Positions 1 to 7,747 of a stretch of DNA of 64,000 nt are shown in pieces (the stretch's first letter is position 1; every line of letters starts with the position of its first letter). The stretch lies in assembly GCF_000708265.2 (NCBI RefSeq), contig NZ_JCKI01000010.1, positions 83,592 to 147,591 of the forward strand, written 5' to 3'. The notes beneath the pieces were generated by a model. The model saw only the letters and a program-made list of their open reading frames with translations, was not told where the DNA came from and ran no database searches. The stretch is from Pedobacter sp. R20-19 (GTDB lineage Bacteria; Bacteroidota; Bacteroidia; Sphingobacteriales; Sphingobacteriaceae). Made by a program: the position numbers and the translations under genes.

Positions 1-142
1 AGACAGAAAGTCTCTAATCCGAATCCAAAAGTCTTAAGTCAGTATCTAGACTTTTGACTTCGGACTAAACTTACAACATTTCAACAATAGAACAACATAA
101 CAATCAAACAATTTACCTACCTTTGATTGGAGTTTAAACACT
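1..142. repeat. Degenerate minisatellite-like leader before fur
   Basis: The first 75 bases consist of loosely repeated AGTCTTAAGTC / GACTTTTGACTT-like words. Similar words (GAGTC, AAGTCTAAAGTCC) recur at 30600-30660. No coding potential is seen. Such degenerate short repeats are usual between genes in this group; the role is unknown. Confidence 0.35.
118..125 (+). promoter_or_regulatory. Putative fur promoter -7 box
   Basis: TACCTTTG matches the Bacteroidota -7 consensus TAnnTTTG and lies 17 nt before the fur ATG. No clear TTTG -33 element is found at the usual spacing, so the call rests on the -7 box alone. Confidence 0.4.
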
Positions 143-637
143 ATGCCTGAACAAAAAACAAATGAGCTCGTTCGTAAGATTTTTGAAGCTTATTTAGAAA
201 ACAAGAATCTACGCAAAACGCCTGAGCGTTTCGCCATATTAGAGGAAATATATTCAAGAAACGATCACTTTGACGTTGAAACCCTCTATATCCACATGAA
301 AAATCAAAAGTATCGTGTAAGTCGAGCTACTGTATACAATACTTTAGAGTTATTGGTTTCATGTGATTTGGTTACCAAGCATCAGTTTGGCAAAAACATG
401 GCGCAATTCGAAAAATCTTACGGTTACCGCCAGCATGACCATGTCATCTGTATTGAATGTGGTAAAGTAGTAGAATTTTGCGATCCCCGTATTCACCAAA
501 TTCAAACCATGGTTGGAGATCTTTTAAAATTCGATGTAAAACATCATTCGTTAAACTTATATGGGTTTTGCTCAGATTGTAGCATGGCCAGAAAAGTAAA
601 CGAGTCTGCCAAAACGGCCAAACTAGAAGACAATTAA
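143..637 (+). CDS. fur: Fur family metal-dependent transcriptional regulator
   Basis: A 164-residue Fur-family repressor that senses a metal (iron, zinc or peroxide in different subfamilies) and binds operator DNA as a dimer in the cytosol. The N-terminal winged helix spans about residues 15-85, with the recognition region around VSRATVYNTLELL. The metal-binding part carries HDHVICIECGKVVEF (98-112) with C103 and C106, and a second pair C143/C146 in GFCSDC, the usual structural zinc site. The length fits the family. It lies 38 bp before purA in the same direction, so the two may be co-transcribed. Which metal it senses cannot be decided from sequence alone. Confidence 0.93.
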   Translation: MPEQKTNELVRKIFEAYLENKNLRKTPERFAILEEIYSRNDHFDVETLYIHMKNQKYRVSRATVYNTLELLVSCDLVTKHQFGKNMAQFEKSYGYRQHDHVICIECGKVVEFCDPRIHQIQTMVGDLLKFDVKHHSLNLYGFCSDCSMARKVNESAKTAKLEDN

Positions 638-675
638 ATCAATCCACAAAATAAAACCAGCTTAAATTTTTAATA

Positions 676-1956
676 ATGACGCAAGTAGATGTACTTCTCG
701 GCCTGCAATGGGGTGATGAAGGAAAGGGAAAAATCGTTGATGTACTCAGTCCAAAATATGATCTTATTGCCCGTTTTCAGGGTGGTCCGAATGCCGGACA
801 CACTTTAGAGTTCGATGGCAAAAAATTTGTTTTAAATACTATACCATCAGGAATTTTTAACGAAAAAACCATGAACCTTATCGGGAATGGTGTAGTAATC
901 GATCCAATCATTTTAAAAAGAGAGTTAGATAACTTAAAAAAAGCTGGTCATGATCCTGTTGCCGATGGCAAATTGGTAATTGCACGTAAAGCACACTTAA
1001 TTTTACCTACTCACCAATTATTGGATGCGGCTAATGAAGCACGCATGGGTAAAAATAAAATCGGTTCAACACTTAAAGGAATTGGCCCAACTTATATGGA
1101 TAAAACTGGTCGTAATGGTCTTCGCGTTGGCGATACCACACTTCCAGATTTTAAAGAACGCTATGCTAAGTTAGTGGAAAAGCACACAGAAATCCTTTCA
1201 CATTACGAAGGTTTTGAATATGAACTGGCAGAAAAAGAAGCATCATTCTTTGAAGCCATTGAATTTTTAAAATCTATCCCTCACGTAGATAGCGAACATT
1301 TTGTAAACGGCTATTTAAAAGAAGGAAAAGCAGTTTTAGCGGAAGGTGCGCAAGGTACTTTATTAGATGTTGATTTTGGATCTTATCCGTTTGTAACCTC
1401 TAGTAACACCACCACTGCTGGTGCTTGTACGGGTTTAGGTATTGCACCTAACAAAGTTGGCGCTGTTTATGGTATTTTTAAAGCTTATTGTACGCGTGTT
1501 GGCGGTGGCCCATTCCCTACTGAATTAGATAACGAAGTTGGCGAAAATTTACGTGCTTTAGGCCATGAATTTGGTGCAACAACAGGTCGTGCCCGTCGTT
1601 GTGGTTGGATTGATCTTCCTGCATTAAAGTATGCCATCATGTTAAACGGTGTAACCGAATTAATTATGATGAAAGCTGATGTATTGGATACATTCGAAAC
1701 CATTTATGCTTGTACGCATTACGAATATAATGGCGAAACCATTGATTACATGCCATACGACATCATTTCAATTGAACCTAAACCAGTATTGAAAGCAATT
1801 GAAGGTTGGGCTACTGACGTGACTAAAATTACTTCAGTTGATCAGATTCCAGCTAAATTGAACGATTATATTGCATTTTTAGAAAAAGAATTAGAAGTGC
1901 CAATTAAATTCCTTTCTGTAGGGCCAGATAGAGCACAAACTTTAGAATTACGTTAA
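676..1956 (+). CDS. purA: Adenylosuccinate synthetase
   Basis: Catalyses GTP-dependent condensation of IMP and aspartate to adenylosuccinate, the first committed step from IMP to AMP. The 426-residue length is normal. QWGDEGKGK (11-19) is the phosphate-binding loop with the catalytic Asp. GGPNAGHT carries the catalytic His, and the GSTLKGIGPTY and TTTGRARRCGW segments are typical of the family. It follows fur closely and is ended by a strong hairpin at 1970-2017. No other purine gene is adjacent. Confidence 0.98.
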   Translation: MTQVDVLLGLQWGDEGKGKIVDVLSPKYDLIARFQGGPNAGHTLEFDGKKFVLNTIPSGIFNEKTMNLIGNGVVIDPIILKRELDNLKKAGHDPVADGKLVIARKAHLILPTHQLLDAANEARMGKNKIGSTLKGIGPTYMDKTGRNGLRVGDTTLPDFKERYAKLVEKHTEILSHYEGFEYELAEKEASFFEAIEFLKSIPHVDSEHFVNGYLKEGKAVLAEGAQGTLLDVDFGSYPFVTSSNTTTAGACTGLGIAPNKVGAVYGIFKAYCTRVGGGPFPTELDNEVGENLRALGHEFGATTGRARRCGWIDLPALKYAIMLNGVTELIMMKADVLDTFETIYACTHYEYNGETIDYMPYDIISIEPKPVLKAIEGWATDVTKITSVDQIPAKLNDYIAFLEKELEVPIKFLSVGPDRAQTLELR

Positions 1957-1969
1957 AATATTTCCAATA

Positions 1970-2017
1970 TATATACAGAAAAAGCAACCTGAAAAATGGT
2001 TGCTTTTTCTGTATATA
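1970..2017. terminator. Strong hairpin terminator after purA
   Basis: A perfect 20-bp inverted repeat (1970-1989 with 1998-2017) encloses an 8-nt loop. The 3' arm contains a run of five T. It sits 14 bp after the purA stop, and could act in both directions because the 5' arm is A-rich. Confidence 0.85.
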
Positions 2018-2124
2018 ACATTTTTTAGTTTTTTAACAGTCTTTATTTATCTTAGAACTCCCTACCTAAAACATTACATCTCATCGATATCTAATTATTA
2101 CACCAAAGTTTAATTTAAATAAAA

Positions 2125-2961
2125 ATGAGCGATTTAAAATTATTTGAAGACAAGGCAGTACGTTCTGTATGGAATGAACAAGAGGATAAATGGTATTTTT
2201 CTATAGTTGATGTGGTTGAAGTATTAACAAGTTCACCACGTCCTAGAAAATATTGGAATGCTTTAAAAACAAAACTACAAAATGAAGGCAGTGAACTGTC
2301 CCATAAATTGGGACAGTTGAAAATGCCAGCGGATGATGGAAAAATGAGAATGACGGACGTTGCCAATACAGAACAACTTTTACGTCTTATTCAATCCATC
2401 CCATCGCCAAAAGCCGAACCTTTTAAGCAATGGCTGGCACAAGTTGGTGCAGAAAGAATTGCCGAAATAGAAAACCCTGAATTAGCACAAGCTAGAATTA
2501 GAGCTACTTATAAAGCCAAAGGATACAGTGATGAATGGATTGAAAAACGAATTCGCGGTATTCTTGTTCGAGATGAACTTACTAACGAGTGGAAACAAAG
2601 AGGTGTTAAAGAAGGTAAAGAATACGCTATTTTAACTGCCGAAATTAGCAAAGCAACTTTCGGCATTATCCCAAGCGACTATAAAAAGTTAAAAGGTTTA
2701 ACAAAAGCGAATGAGAATTTGAGAGACCACATGACCGATTTAGAGCTGATTTTTTCGATGCTAGGTGAAGCTTCAACAACAGAAATCGCCAAAAATAGAG
2801 ATGCTAAAGGCTTTGAAGAAAACCATACCGCAGCAACAGCAGGTGGCAGCGTTGCGGGTAAGGCTAGAGAGGATTTAGAGCAAAAATCGGGTAAGAAAAT
2901 AGTAAGCAGTCAAAACTTTAAAGGGCTTGCAGAAAAAAGAAATGATAAAAATCTGGAATAG
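2125..2961 (+). CDS. Bro-N domain protein, orphan phage-type antirepressor
   Basis: A 278-residue protein with an N-terminal Bro-N domain (about residues 10-110; VWNEQEDKWYFSIVDVVEVL, then TDVANTEQLLRLIQSIPSPK). This is the DNA-binding domain of phage antirepressors and of DinD-like proteins. The C-terminal half is charged (AGGSVAGKAREDLEQKSGKK) and is shared with chromosomal Bro proteins of Bacteroidota. No integrase, repressor or structural phage gene flanks it, so it appears to be a solitary acquired or domesticated gene between purA and pabB. A perfect 10-bp inverted repeat lies inside the coding region at 2294-2318. The function is inferred only from the domain. Confidence 0.8.
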   Translation: MSDLKLFEDKAVRSVWNEQEDKWYFSIVDVVEVLTSSPRPRKYWNALKTKLQNEGSELSHKLGQLKMPADDGKMRMTDVANTEQLLRLIQSIPSPKAEPFKQWLAQVGAERIAEIENPELAQARIRATYKAKGYSDEWIEKRIRGILVRDELTNEWKQRGVKEGKEYAILTAEISKATFGIIPSDYKKLKGLTKANENLRDHMTDLELIFSMLGEASTTEIAKNRDAKGFEENHTAATAGGSVAGKAREDLEQKSGKKIVSSQNFKGLAEKRNDKNLE

Positions 2962-3003
2962 GAAATAATCATCTTAACCTCATCAAAAAACAAAAAAGCA
3001 TCT

Positions 3004-4260
3004 TTGAAAACTATACAACACACACCTGATTTCAAAAAAAAAGCGTTGCATTGGGCTAATCAGTTTAATGTTTGCTGTTTGTTGGATTCTAATCAATATA
3101 AAGACCTTTATTCGGCCTATGATTTCATCATCGCAGCTGGCATGCACCATGAATTAGAATGTTCCATCATGCAGGCATTTGATCAGTTAAAAGACTTTTA
3201 TTCGCTACATAAAGAATGGATATTTGGTTTTTTTAGCTATGACCTCAAAAACGGAATTGAAAATCTCGAATCGAATCATCCCGACCAATTGGCTTTTCCT
3301 GATTTATACTTTTTTGTTCCGAAGTATTTGATCGGTATTAAAAATAATGAAATACATGTTATAATAGGTAATAAGTCGATTATTGATGAGATCAAACAAT
3401 TTAAAACCAACAATATTCCCGATGATAATCAACTTAATATTACAAAGCGAATAACAAAAGATCAATATATTGATAAAGTAGAAACTTTAAAAAATCACAT
3501 TCTTCGTGGTGATATTTATGAAGTTAATTTCTGTCAGGAGTTTTTTGCAGAATATGCGATAATAAATCCTGTACAAACCTTCGAAGCATTAAATAGCTTA
3601 TCTCCTACTCCATTTTCAGGTTATTTCAAAATCAAAAATCATTACATTTTATCGGCTACACCGGAAAGGTTTTTATGCAAACGCAATAACAAACTCATTT
3701 CACAACCCATAAAGGGAACGGCAAGGAGAAGCAATAATCCACAAGAAGACCAGCAAATTGCCATTCAGCTTAAAAATGATTCGAAAGAAAAATCTGAAAA
3801 TGTAATGATTGTAGATCTGGTGCGCCATGATCTTACAAAATCAGCGGTCAAAGGTTCTGTTCAAGTAGATGAACTTTTTGGCATTTATAGCTTTCCACAG
3901 GTTCACCAAATGATGTCGACGATCAGTTGCGAACTTCATCCTGAAATTCATCTGGTGGATGCAATAAAAAACACTTTTCCGATGGGTTCCATGACTGGTG
4001 CTCCTAAGGTTAAAGCAATGGAATTAATTGAAGAGTATGAAGAAACTAAACGTGGGATCTATTCAGGTTCTTTTGGTTACATGAATCCAGACGGCGACTT
4101 TGATTTCAATGTGATCATCAGAAGTATTCTGTACAATGCGGAGAATAAATATTTATCCTTCCAGGTTGGTGGAGCAATTACTTATGAATGCAATGCAGAA
4201 AAAGAATATGAGGAATGTTTGCTCAAAGCAAGCGCAATTTTAAAAGTGCTTGGTGGTTAG
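3004..4260 (+). CDS. pabB: Aminodeoxychorismate synthase component I
   Basis: Converts chorismate and ammonia to 4-amino-4-deoxychorismate in folate biosynthesis. The chorismate-binding domain covers about residues 150-418. PIKGTARR (235-242) has the Lys typical of PabB, where anthranilate synthase has Ala. GSMTGAPK (328-335) and the SGSFGY segment are also conserved. The start is a TTG at 3004, because no ATG lies upstream of the conserved N-terminal part; this is plausible but unproven. The partner amidotransferase gene is not adjacent. The TAG stop lies inside the first unit of an 8-bp tandem repeat, so the array begins exactly at the gene end. Confidence 0.92.
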   Translation: MKTIQHTPDFKKKALHWANQFNVCCLLDSNQYKDLYSAYDFIIAAGMHHELECSIMQAFDQLKDFYSLHKEWIFGFFSYDLKNGIENLESNHPDQLAFPDLYFFVPKYLIGIKNNEIHVIIGNKSIIDEIKQFKTNNIPDDNQLNITKRITKDQYIDKVETLKNHILRGDIYEVNFCQEFFAEYAIINPVQTFEALNSLSPTPFSGYFKIKNHYILSATPERFLCKRNNKLISQPIKGTARRSNNPQEDQQIAIQLKNDSKEKSENVMIVDLVRHDLTKSAVKGSVQVDELFGIYSFPQVHQMMSTISCELHPEIHLVDAIKNTFPMGSMTGAPKVKAMELIEEYEETKRGIYSGSFGYMNPDGDFDFNVIIRSILYNAENKYLSFQVGGAITYECNAEKEYEECLLKASAILKVLGG

Positions 4261-4340
4261 GTGGTTAGGTGGTTAGGTGGTTAGGTGGTTAGGTGGTTAG
4301 GTGGTTAGGTGGTTAGGTGGTTAGGTGGTTAGGTGGTTAG
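4253..4340. repeat. Perfect tandem array, 11 copies of GTGGTTAG
   Basis: Eleven uninterrupted copies of the 8-bp unit GTGGTTAG (88 bp). The first copy contains the last codons and TAG stop of pabB. The identity of all copies points to recent slippage expansion. The paired G runs could in principle form a two-layer G-quadruplex (inference). Confidence 0.97.
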
Positions 4341-4585
4341 AAAAAACAACCACTACAATAGTATGTTTCAAGATTTGCCCAAAAAAATAATTTATCTCAT
4401 AACCAGTCATAGCATTTTTCTATCCTAATTATGTGATCTATTTTTCAAATTAATCATTATTATCGGACATATTACTTCATTAAAGATAGATAGGCTCATC
4501 TATTAAAAATAAAAAAGGTGTAAGGTTTTAGCACCATGCATAAACCTTACACCTTTAAACCTTAAGCCTTTCACCTTGAAAGCCT
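4341..4585. other. Gene-free spacer between convergent pabB and M48 peptidase
   Basis: With the tandem array this makes a 325-bp stretch without a gene. Apart from the array and the hairpin at 4514-4556 nothing is recognised; it is A+T-rich. Confidence 0.5.
4514..4556 (-). terminator. Terminator of the M48 peptidase gene
   Basis: A perfect 15-bp stem (4514-4528 with 4542-4556) with a 13-nt loop. Read on the minus strand it is followed by a T-rich tract, and it lies 30 bp beyond the stop of the minus-strand gene. Confidence 0.8.
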
Positions 4586-5392
4586 TTATTTTTTATAATA
4601 CTGTTGTGCTTCAGGCAAATATTTTTGAATTTGAGCAATACGGGTTGCATCACTTGGGTGGGTACTTAAAAATTCTGCTGGTTTTTGTGCTCCTGCAGAT
4701 GCAGCCGACATTCTATTCCAAAAACTCGTTGCGTTTTGTGGGTTATATCCGGCCATAGCCATGAAGATTAAGCCTAAACGGTCTGCCTCCAACTCTTGAT
4801 TACGACTGAACTTTAACATTGCAACTGGTGTACCTACACCATAAAGCGTATTAAAAATGGATTGTGTCTTAGGATTTTTAGATAATGCTACTCCGGCAGC
4901 TGCTCCAACACCTTGTGCTACCATCTCCTGCGACATACGCTCGGCTGAGTGACCAGCAATAGCATGTGCAATTTCATGTCCCATTACAGTTGCTAAACCT
5001 GCATCATCTTGTGTTACAGGTAAAATACCAGTATAAACCACAATCTTACCGCCAGGCATACACCATGCATTTTTCTCATTATTCTGAACCACATTAACTT
5101 CCCACTGGTAATCAGCAATTAAATTACCATAATTGTTGTTGTTCATATAGGTTTTTACTGCACTAATTAGCTTATTACCTACAGTTTTCACTTTTAAGGC
5201 TTGTGCATTTGATGCAGATAAAACAGTGCTTTTATTCTCTGTTAAAAAGGTACTATATGCCTGAAATGCCATGGGCAAAACCTGATCATTACTTACCAAA
5301 TCAAATCGACTACGTCCTGTTAAAGGCACCGTTGAACATGAATTAAATAATAGAATGCCAGCAATACCTGCCGTTAAAAATAATTTTTTCAT
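4586..5392 (-). CDS. M48 family metalloprotease lipoprotein
   Basis: A 268-residue zinc metallopeptidase, probably anchored to a membrane on its periplasmic side. The signal peptide ends in a lipobox with C19 (LFNSCS). The zinc motif HEIAH lies at 139-143, and E200 in ELEADRLG is the probable third ligand. The fold resembles LoiP/BepA-type M48 peptidases, which act on outer-membrane proteins. The C-terminal part has STHPSDATRIAQI, common in this family. There is no TPR extension as in BepA. It has its own terminator and is separated from plsY by 90 bp. Confidence 0.92.
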   Translation of the reverse strand: MKKLFLTAGIAGILLFNSCSTVPLTGRSRFDLVSNDQVLPMAFQAYSTFLTENKSTVLSASNAQALKVKTVGNKLISAVKTYMNNNNYGNLIADYQWEVNVVQNNEKNAWCMPGGKIVVYTGILPVTQDDAGLATVMGHEIAHAIAGHSAERMSQEMVAQGVGAAAGVALSKNPKTQSIFNTLYGVGTPVAMLKFSRNQELEADRLGLIFMAMAGYNPQNATSFWNRMSAASAGAQKPAEFLSTHPSDATRIAQIQKYLPEAQQYYKK

Positions 5393-5482
5393 AATGATTT
5401 TAGTTGAATGATAAACCTTTCAGGCAAACCGAGAATTAAACAGTATGCTTGTAAATAAGTTTTAATAATGTGTTTTTGTTAG

Positions 5483-6130
5483 TTAATTAGTTTTTTTCCT
5501 AAACAAATACACTTTAGATTCTTTGCCCTTCAGCAATCTTTCGAGATTTTTTTGATGTGTAACTAAGATCAGAACACAAACCACCATGCCATAAAGTACT
5601 TCAGATTTTATTGAAACCTGAAACAAAAAGACAACACTGAGTGGAAATGTAAAGCCAGCACAGATTGAACTTAATGAAACATATTTAGTTAATAATAGTA
5701 CAATCACAAAAACCAGAACGCAAAGCATAGATGCTTCGAAGTTAACTGCCAAAATCATTCCAAAAAGTGTTGCCACTCCTTTTCCACCTCTAAAACCTGC
5801 AAAAACAGGAAATAAATGCCCCATCACAGCGGTTACTCCTAAGGCTAGCTGATAGTTAACAAAAACAACAGAATTTTGCGGCCCGGTAACAGACATCCCT
5901 ATTAAATAAGCTAAATTGGTAGCTGTATAGCCTTTAGCGATATCAATGATCATTACCGCTATACCTGCTTTTTTGCCTAAAACCCTGAATGTATTGGTTG
6001 CGCCTGCGTTACCACTTCCATACTCTCTTACATCAATACCATAAAAAGCCTGACCAAGCCATACTGCAGTTGGTATAGATCCAAATAGATATGCAAACAA
6101 TAAGGCGCTGAGCGAATAAACCGTAACCAT
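5483..6130 (-). CDS. plsY: Glycerol-3-phosphate acyltransferase PlsY
   Basis: Inner-membrane enzyme that transfers an acyl group from acyl-phosphate to glycerol-3-phosphate, the first step of phospholipid synthesis. The 215-residue protein has about five to seven hydrophobic segments. The conserved cytosolic-loop motifs are visible: GSIP (17-20), GSGNAGATN (38-46), GHLFPVF (104-110) and FRGGKGVAT (113-121). It is 49 bp downstream of nadC on the same strand, which suggests co-transcription. Confidence 0.95.
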   Translation of the reverse strand: MVTVYSLSALLFAYLFGSIPTAVWLGQAFYGIDVREYGSGNAGATNTFRVLGKKAGIAVMIIDIAKGYTATNLAYLIGMSVTGPQNSVVFVNYQLALGVTAVMGHLFPVFAGFRGGKGVATLFGMILAVNFEASMLCVLVFVIVLLLTKYVSLSSICAGFTFPLSVVFLFQVSIKSEVLYGMVVCVLILVTHQKNLERLLKGKESKVYLFRKKTN

Positions 6131-6179
6131 AGCCTACAATGATACAAAATTTAAGCTTTCAATTTTACAACACATCAAT

Positions 6180-7043
6180 TTAGTATGCTTTTAAGCTGAA
6201 GTCCAGGCTTTTTACTGAGTGTGTAAGTGCACCCATTGATATAAAATCTACACCGCAAGCAGCATATGCTAACACATTATCTTCTGTAATGCCGCCAGAT
6301 GCCTCGGTTGTAAATCTACCATCAATCAATGCTACAGCGGTTTTTAGATTTTCGAAACTAAAATTATCAAGCATAATCCGGTCAACACCTCCAATAGCCA
6401 ATACTTGCGATAATTCCTCAATACTCCTCACTTCAATCTCAATTTGTAGCGATTTGTGGTGATCAGCTAAATATTTCTTGGTCGAATGAATCGCATTAGA
6501 TATTCCGCCGGCATAATCAACATGATTATCCTTAATCAGAATCATATCATACAATCCAATCCGGTGATTAACACCACCACCAATTCTCACTGCCCATTTT
6601 TCAAGGTAACGTAAACCTGGCGTTGTTTTACGCGTATCTAAAATTTTAGTTTTAGTATTTTTCAAAAGTGAAACAATGTGATGCGTTTTTGTAGCAATGC
6701 CACTCATTCTCTGCATACAGTTTAGTACCAACCGTTCAGCAATAAGAATAGCATGTGTGCTTCCTGAAACTGTTAATCCTATGTCTCCGACTTTTACTTC
6801 GGCTCCATCTTGCAATAATACATTCACTTGTAAATCAGCATCTACAATTTTGAAGATCTCCAGCGCTAACTCCATCCCGGCCAGAATTCCATCTTCTTTA
6901 ATGATAAGTTTTGCTTTTCCTTGCGTTCCCTCCGGAATAGTTGATAATGAAGTATGATCACCATCGCCCACATCTTCAGCAAGAGCATTTTTTATAAACT
7001 GATGTATAAGTTGAATATCCAAAGTATAGATTTTATGCCGCAA
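6180..7043 (-). CDS. nadC: Nicotinate-nucleotide pyrophosphorylase (carboxylating)
   Basis: Converts quinolinate and PRPP to nicotinate mononucleotide, CO2 and pyrophosphate in de novo NAD synthesis. The 287-residue length is normal. The N-terminal segment ALAEDVGDGDHTS, DTRKTTPGLR (136-145), IGGGVNHRIGLYDMILIKDNH and the C-terminal EASGGI / GVDFISMGALTHS are all family hallmarks. nadA and nadB are not in the window. It lies between a DUF4783 gene upstream and plsY downstream on the same strand. Confidence 0.96.
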   Translation of the reverse strand: MRHKIYTLDIQLIHQFIKNALAEDVGDGDHTSLSTIPEGTQGKAKLIIKEDGILAGMELALEIFKIVDADLQVNVLLQDGAEVKVGDIGLTVSGSTHAILIAERLVLNCMQRMSGIATKTHHIVSLLKNTKTKILDTRKTTPGLRYLEKWAVRIGGGVNHRIGLYDMILIKDNHVDYAGGISNAIHSTKKYLADHHKSLQIEIEVRSIEELSQVLAIGGVDRIMLDNFSFENLKTAVALIDGRFTTEASGGITEDNVLAYAACGVDFISMGALTHSVKSLDFSLKAY

Positions 7044-7178
7044 AAATAAGAATTATTTATGAGCAGACAATCGACAGATAGATTTAAAAGGAAACTGACA
7101 GAAGAATTTGACAGAAAATACTGACACCGATTTAGGTTTACAGATGATTTATTACCTTGTATGATAGCGGTTTTAGTC

Positions 7179-7577
7179 TTAATCCTTTGCAGGCTCAATC
7201 CTTAATTCAGTAATTAAAAAGCTACTGTTAAATTTCTTCATGGTAATAGAAACCCTGAACGTTTCTTTTGAAGTATTTAAAATTACGACCCCAAACCGAT
7301 AGTTTGGACTATTGTTAATTTTATGAAAAACGCTTGTTTTAACTGGGGGATGCTTGACAAAAAAATCTCTCAAAATTTGTTCACCCTGTGCTTTAGAATA
7401 GACATCTTCTTCGTCAACAATAATCAATTCAATAGTCGATGCAAAATTTTTAGCAATCTCTTTAGCATTGCCAGCCTTAAAATACGAGGATAAATCATCA
7501 ATAATATCAGCCTGATAGGCTTTAGAACTATATAATGACGATAAACTAATGATAAGTAAAAAGAAGCTCCGGATCAT
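7179..7577 (-). CDS. DUF4783 domain protein, exported
   Basis: A 132-residue protein with an N-terminal signal peptide (hydrophobic residues 3-18) and a small alpha+beta NTF2-like domain described as DUF4783 in Bacteroidota. No catalytic residues are recognised. It is 135 bp upstream of nadC on the same strand; I recall this pairing from other Bacteroidota but cannot check it here. The mature protein is expected in the periplasm. Function unknown. Confidence 0.75.
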   Translation of the reverse strand: MIRSFFLLIISLSSLYSSKAYQADIIDDLSSYFKAGNAKEIAKNFASTIELIIVDEEDVYSKAQGEQILRDFFVKHPPVKTSVFHKINNSPNYRFGVVILNTSKETFRVSITMKKFNSSFLITELRIEPAKD

Positions 7578-7645
7578 TTCTGTATTTTATACAGAAATAG
7601 TAGCTAAAATTATGCCATTAGCTTATCAAAAAACAGATTTCTTAA

Positions 7646-7675
7646 TTTGTATAACCTTCAATAAAGTTATATTTG
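7646..7675 (+). promoter_or_regulatory. gpmI promoter
   Basis: TTTG (7646-7649), an 18-bp spacer, then TATATTTG (7668-7675): close to the full Bacteroidota promoter pattern. Transcription would start near 7680, giving a leader of about 65-70 nt before gpmI. Confidence 0.6.
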
Positions 7676-7679
7676 CCAT

Positions 7680-7745
7680 ATGAATAGAATACTAGAACAT
7701 GGTTTACAAGAAAATGTTTTAGTCTTAATTATAATTTTTGAATAA
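7680..7745 (+). CDS. Possible 21-codon leader ORF before gpmI
   Basis: An ATG at 7680 opens a 21-residue frame (begins MNRILEHGL, ends in the hydrophobic LVLIIIFE) whose TAA ends 2 nt before the gpmI ATG. The predicted transcription start is at about this position, so it would be leaderless or just excluded from the message. It has no ribosome-binding site and could be chance in A+T-rich DNA. Confidence 0.2.
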   Translation: MNRILEHGLQENVLVLIIIFE

Positions 7746-7747
7746 AT

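Noticed and set aside
3004..4260. Anthranilate synthase TrpE
   Set aside because: The PIKGT motif with Lys and the short length point to PabB; no trp genes are nearby.
4253..4340. CRISPR-like array
   Set aside because: The 8-bp units are contiguous with no spacers; it is a simple tandem repeat.
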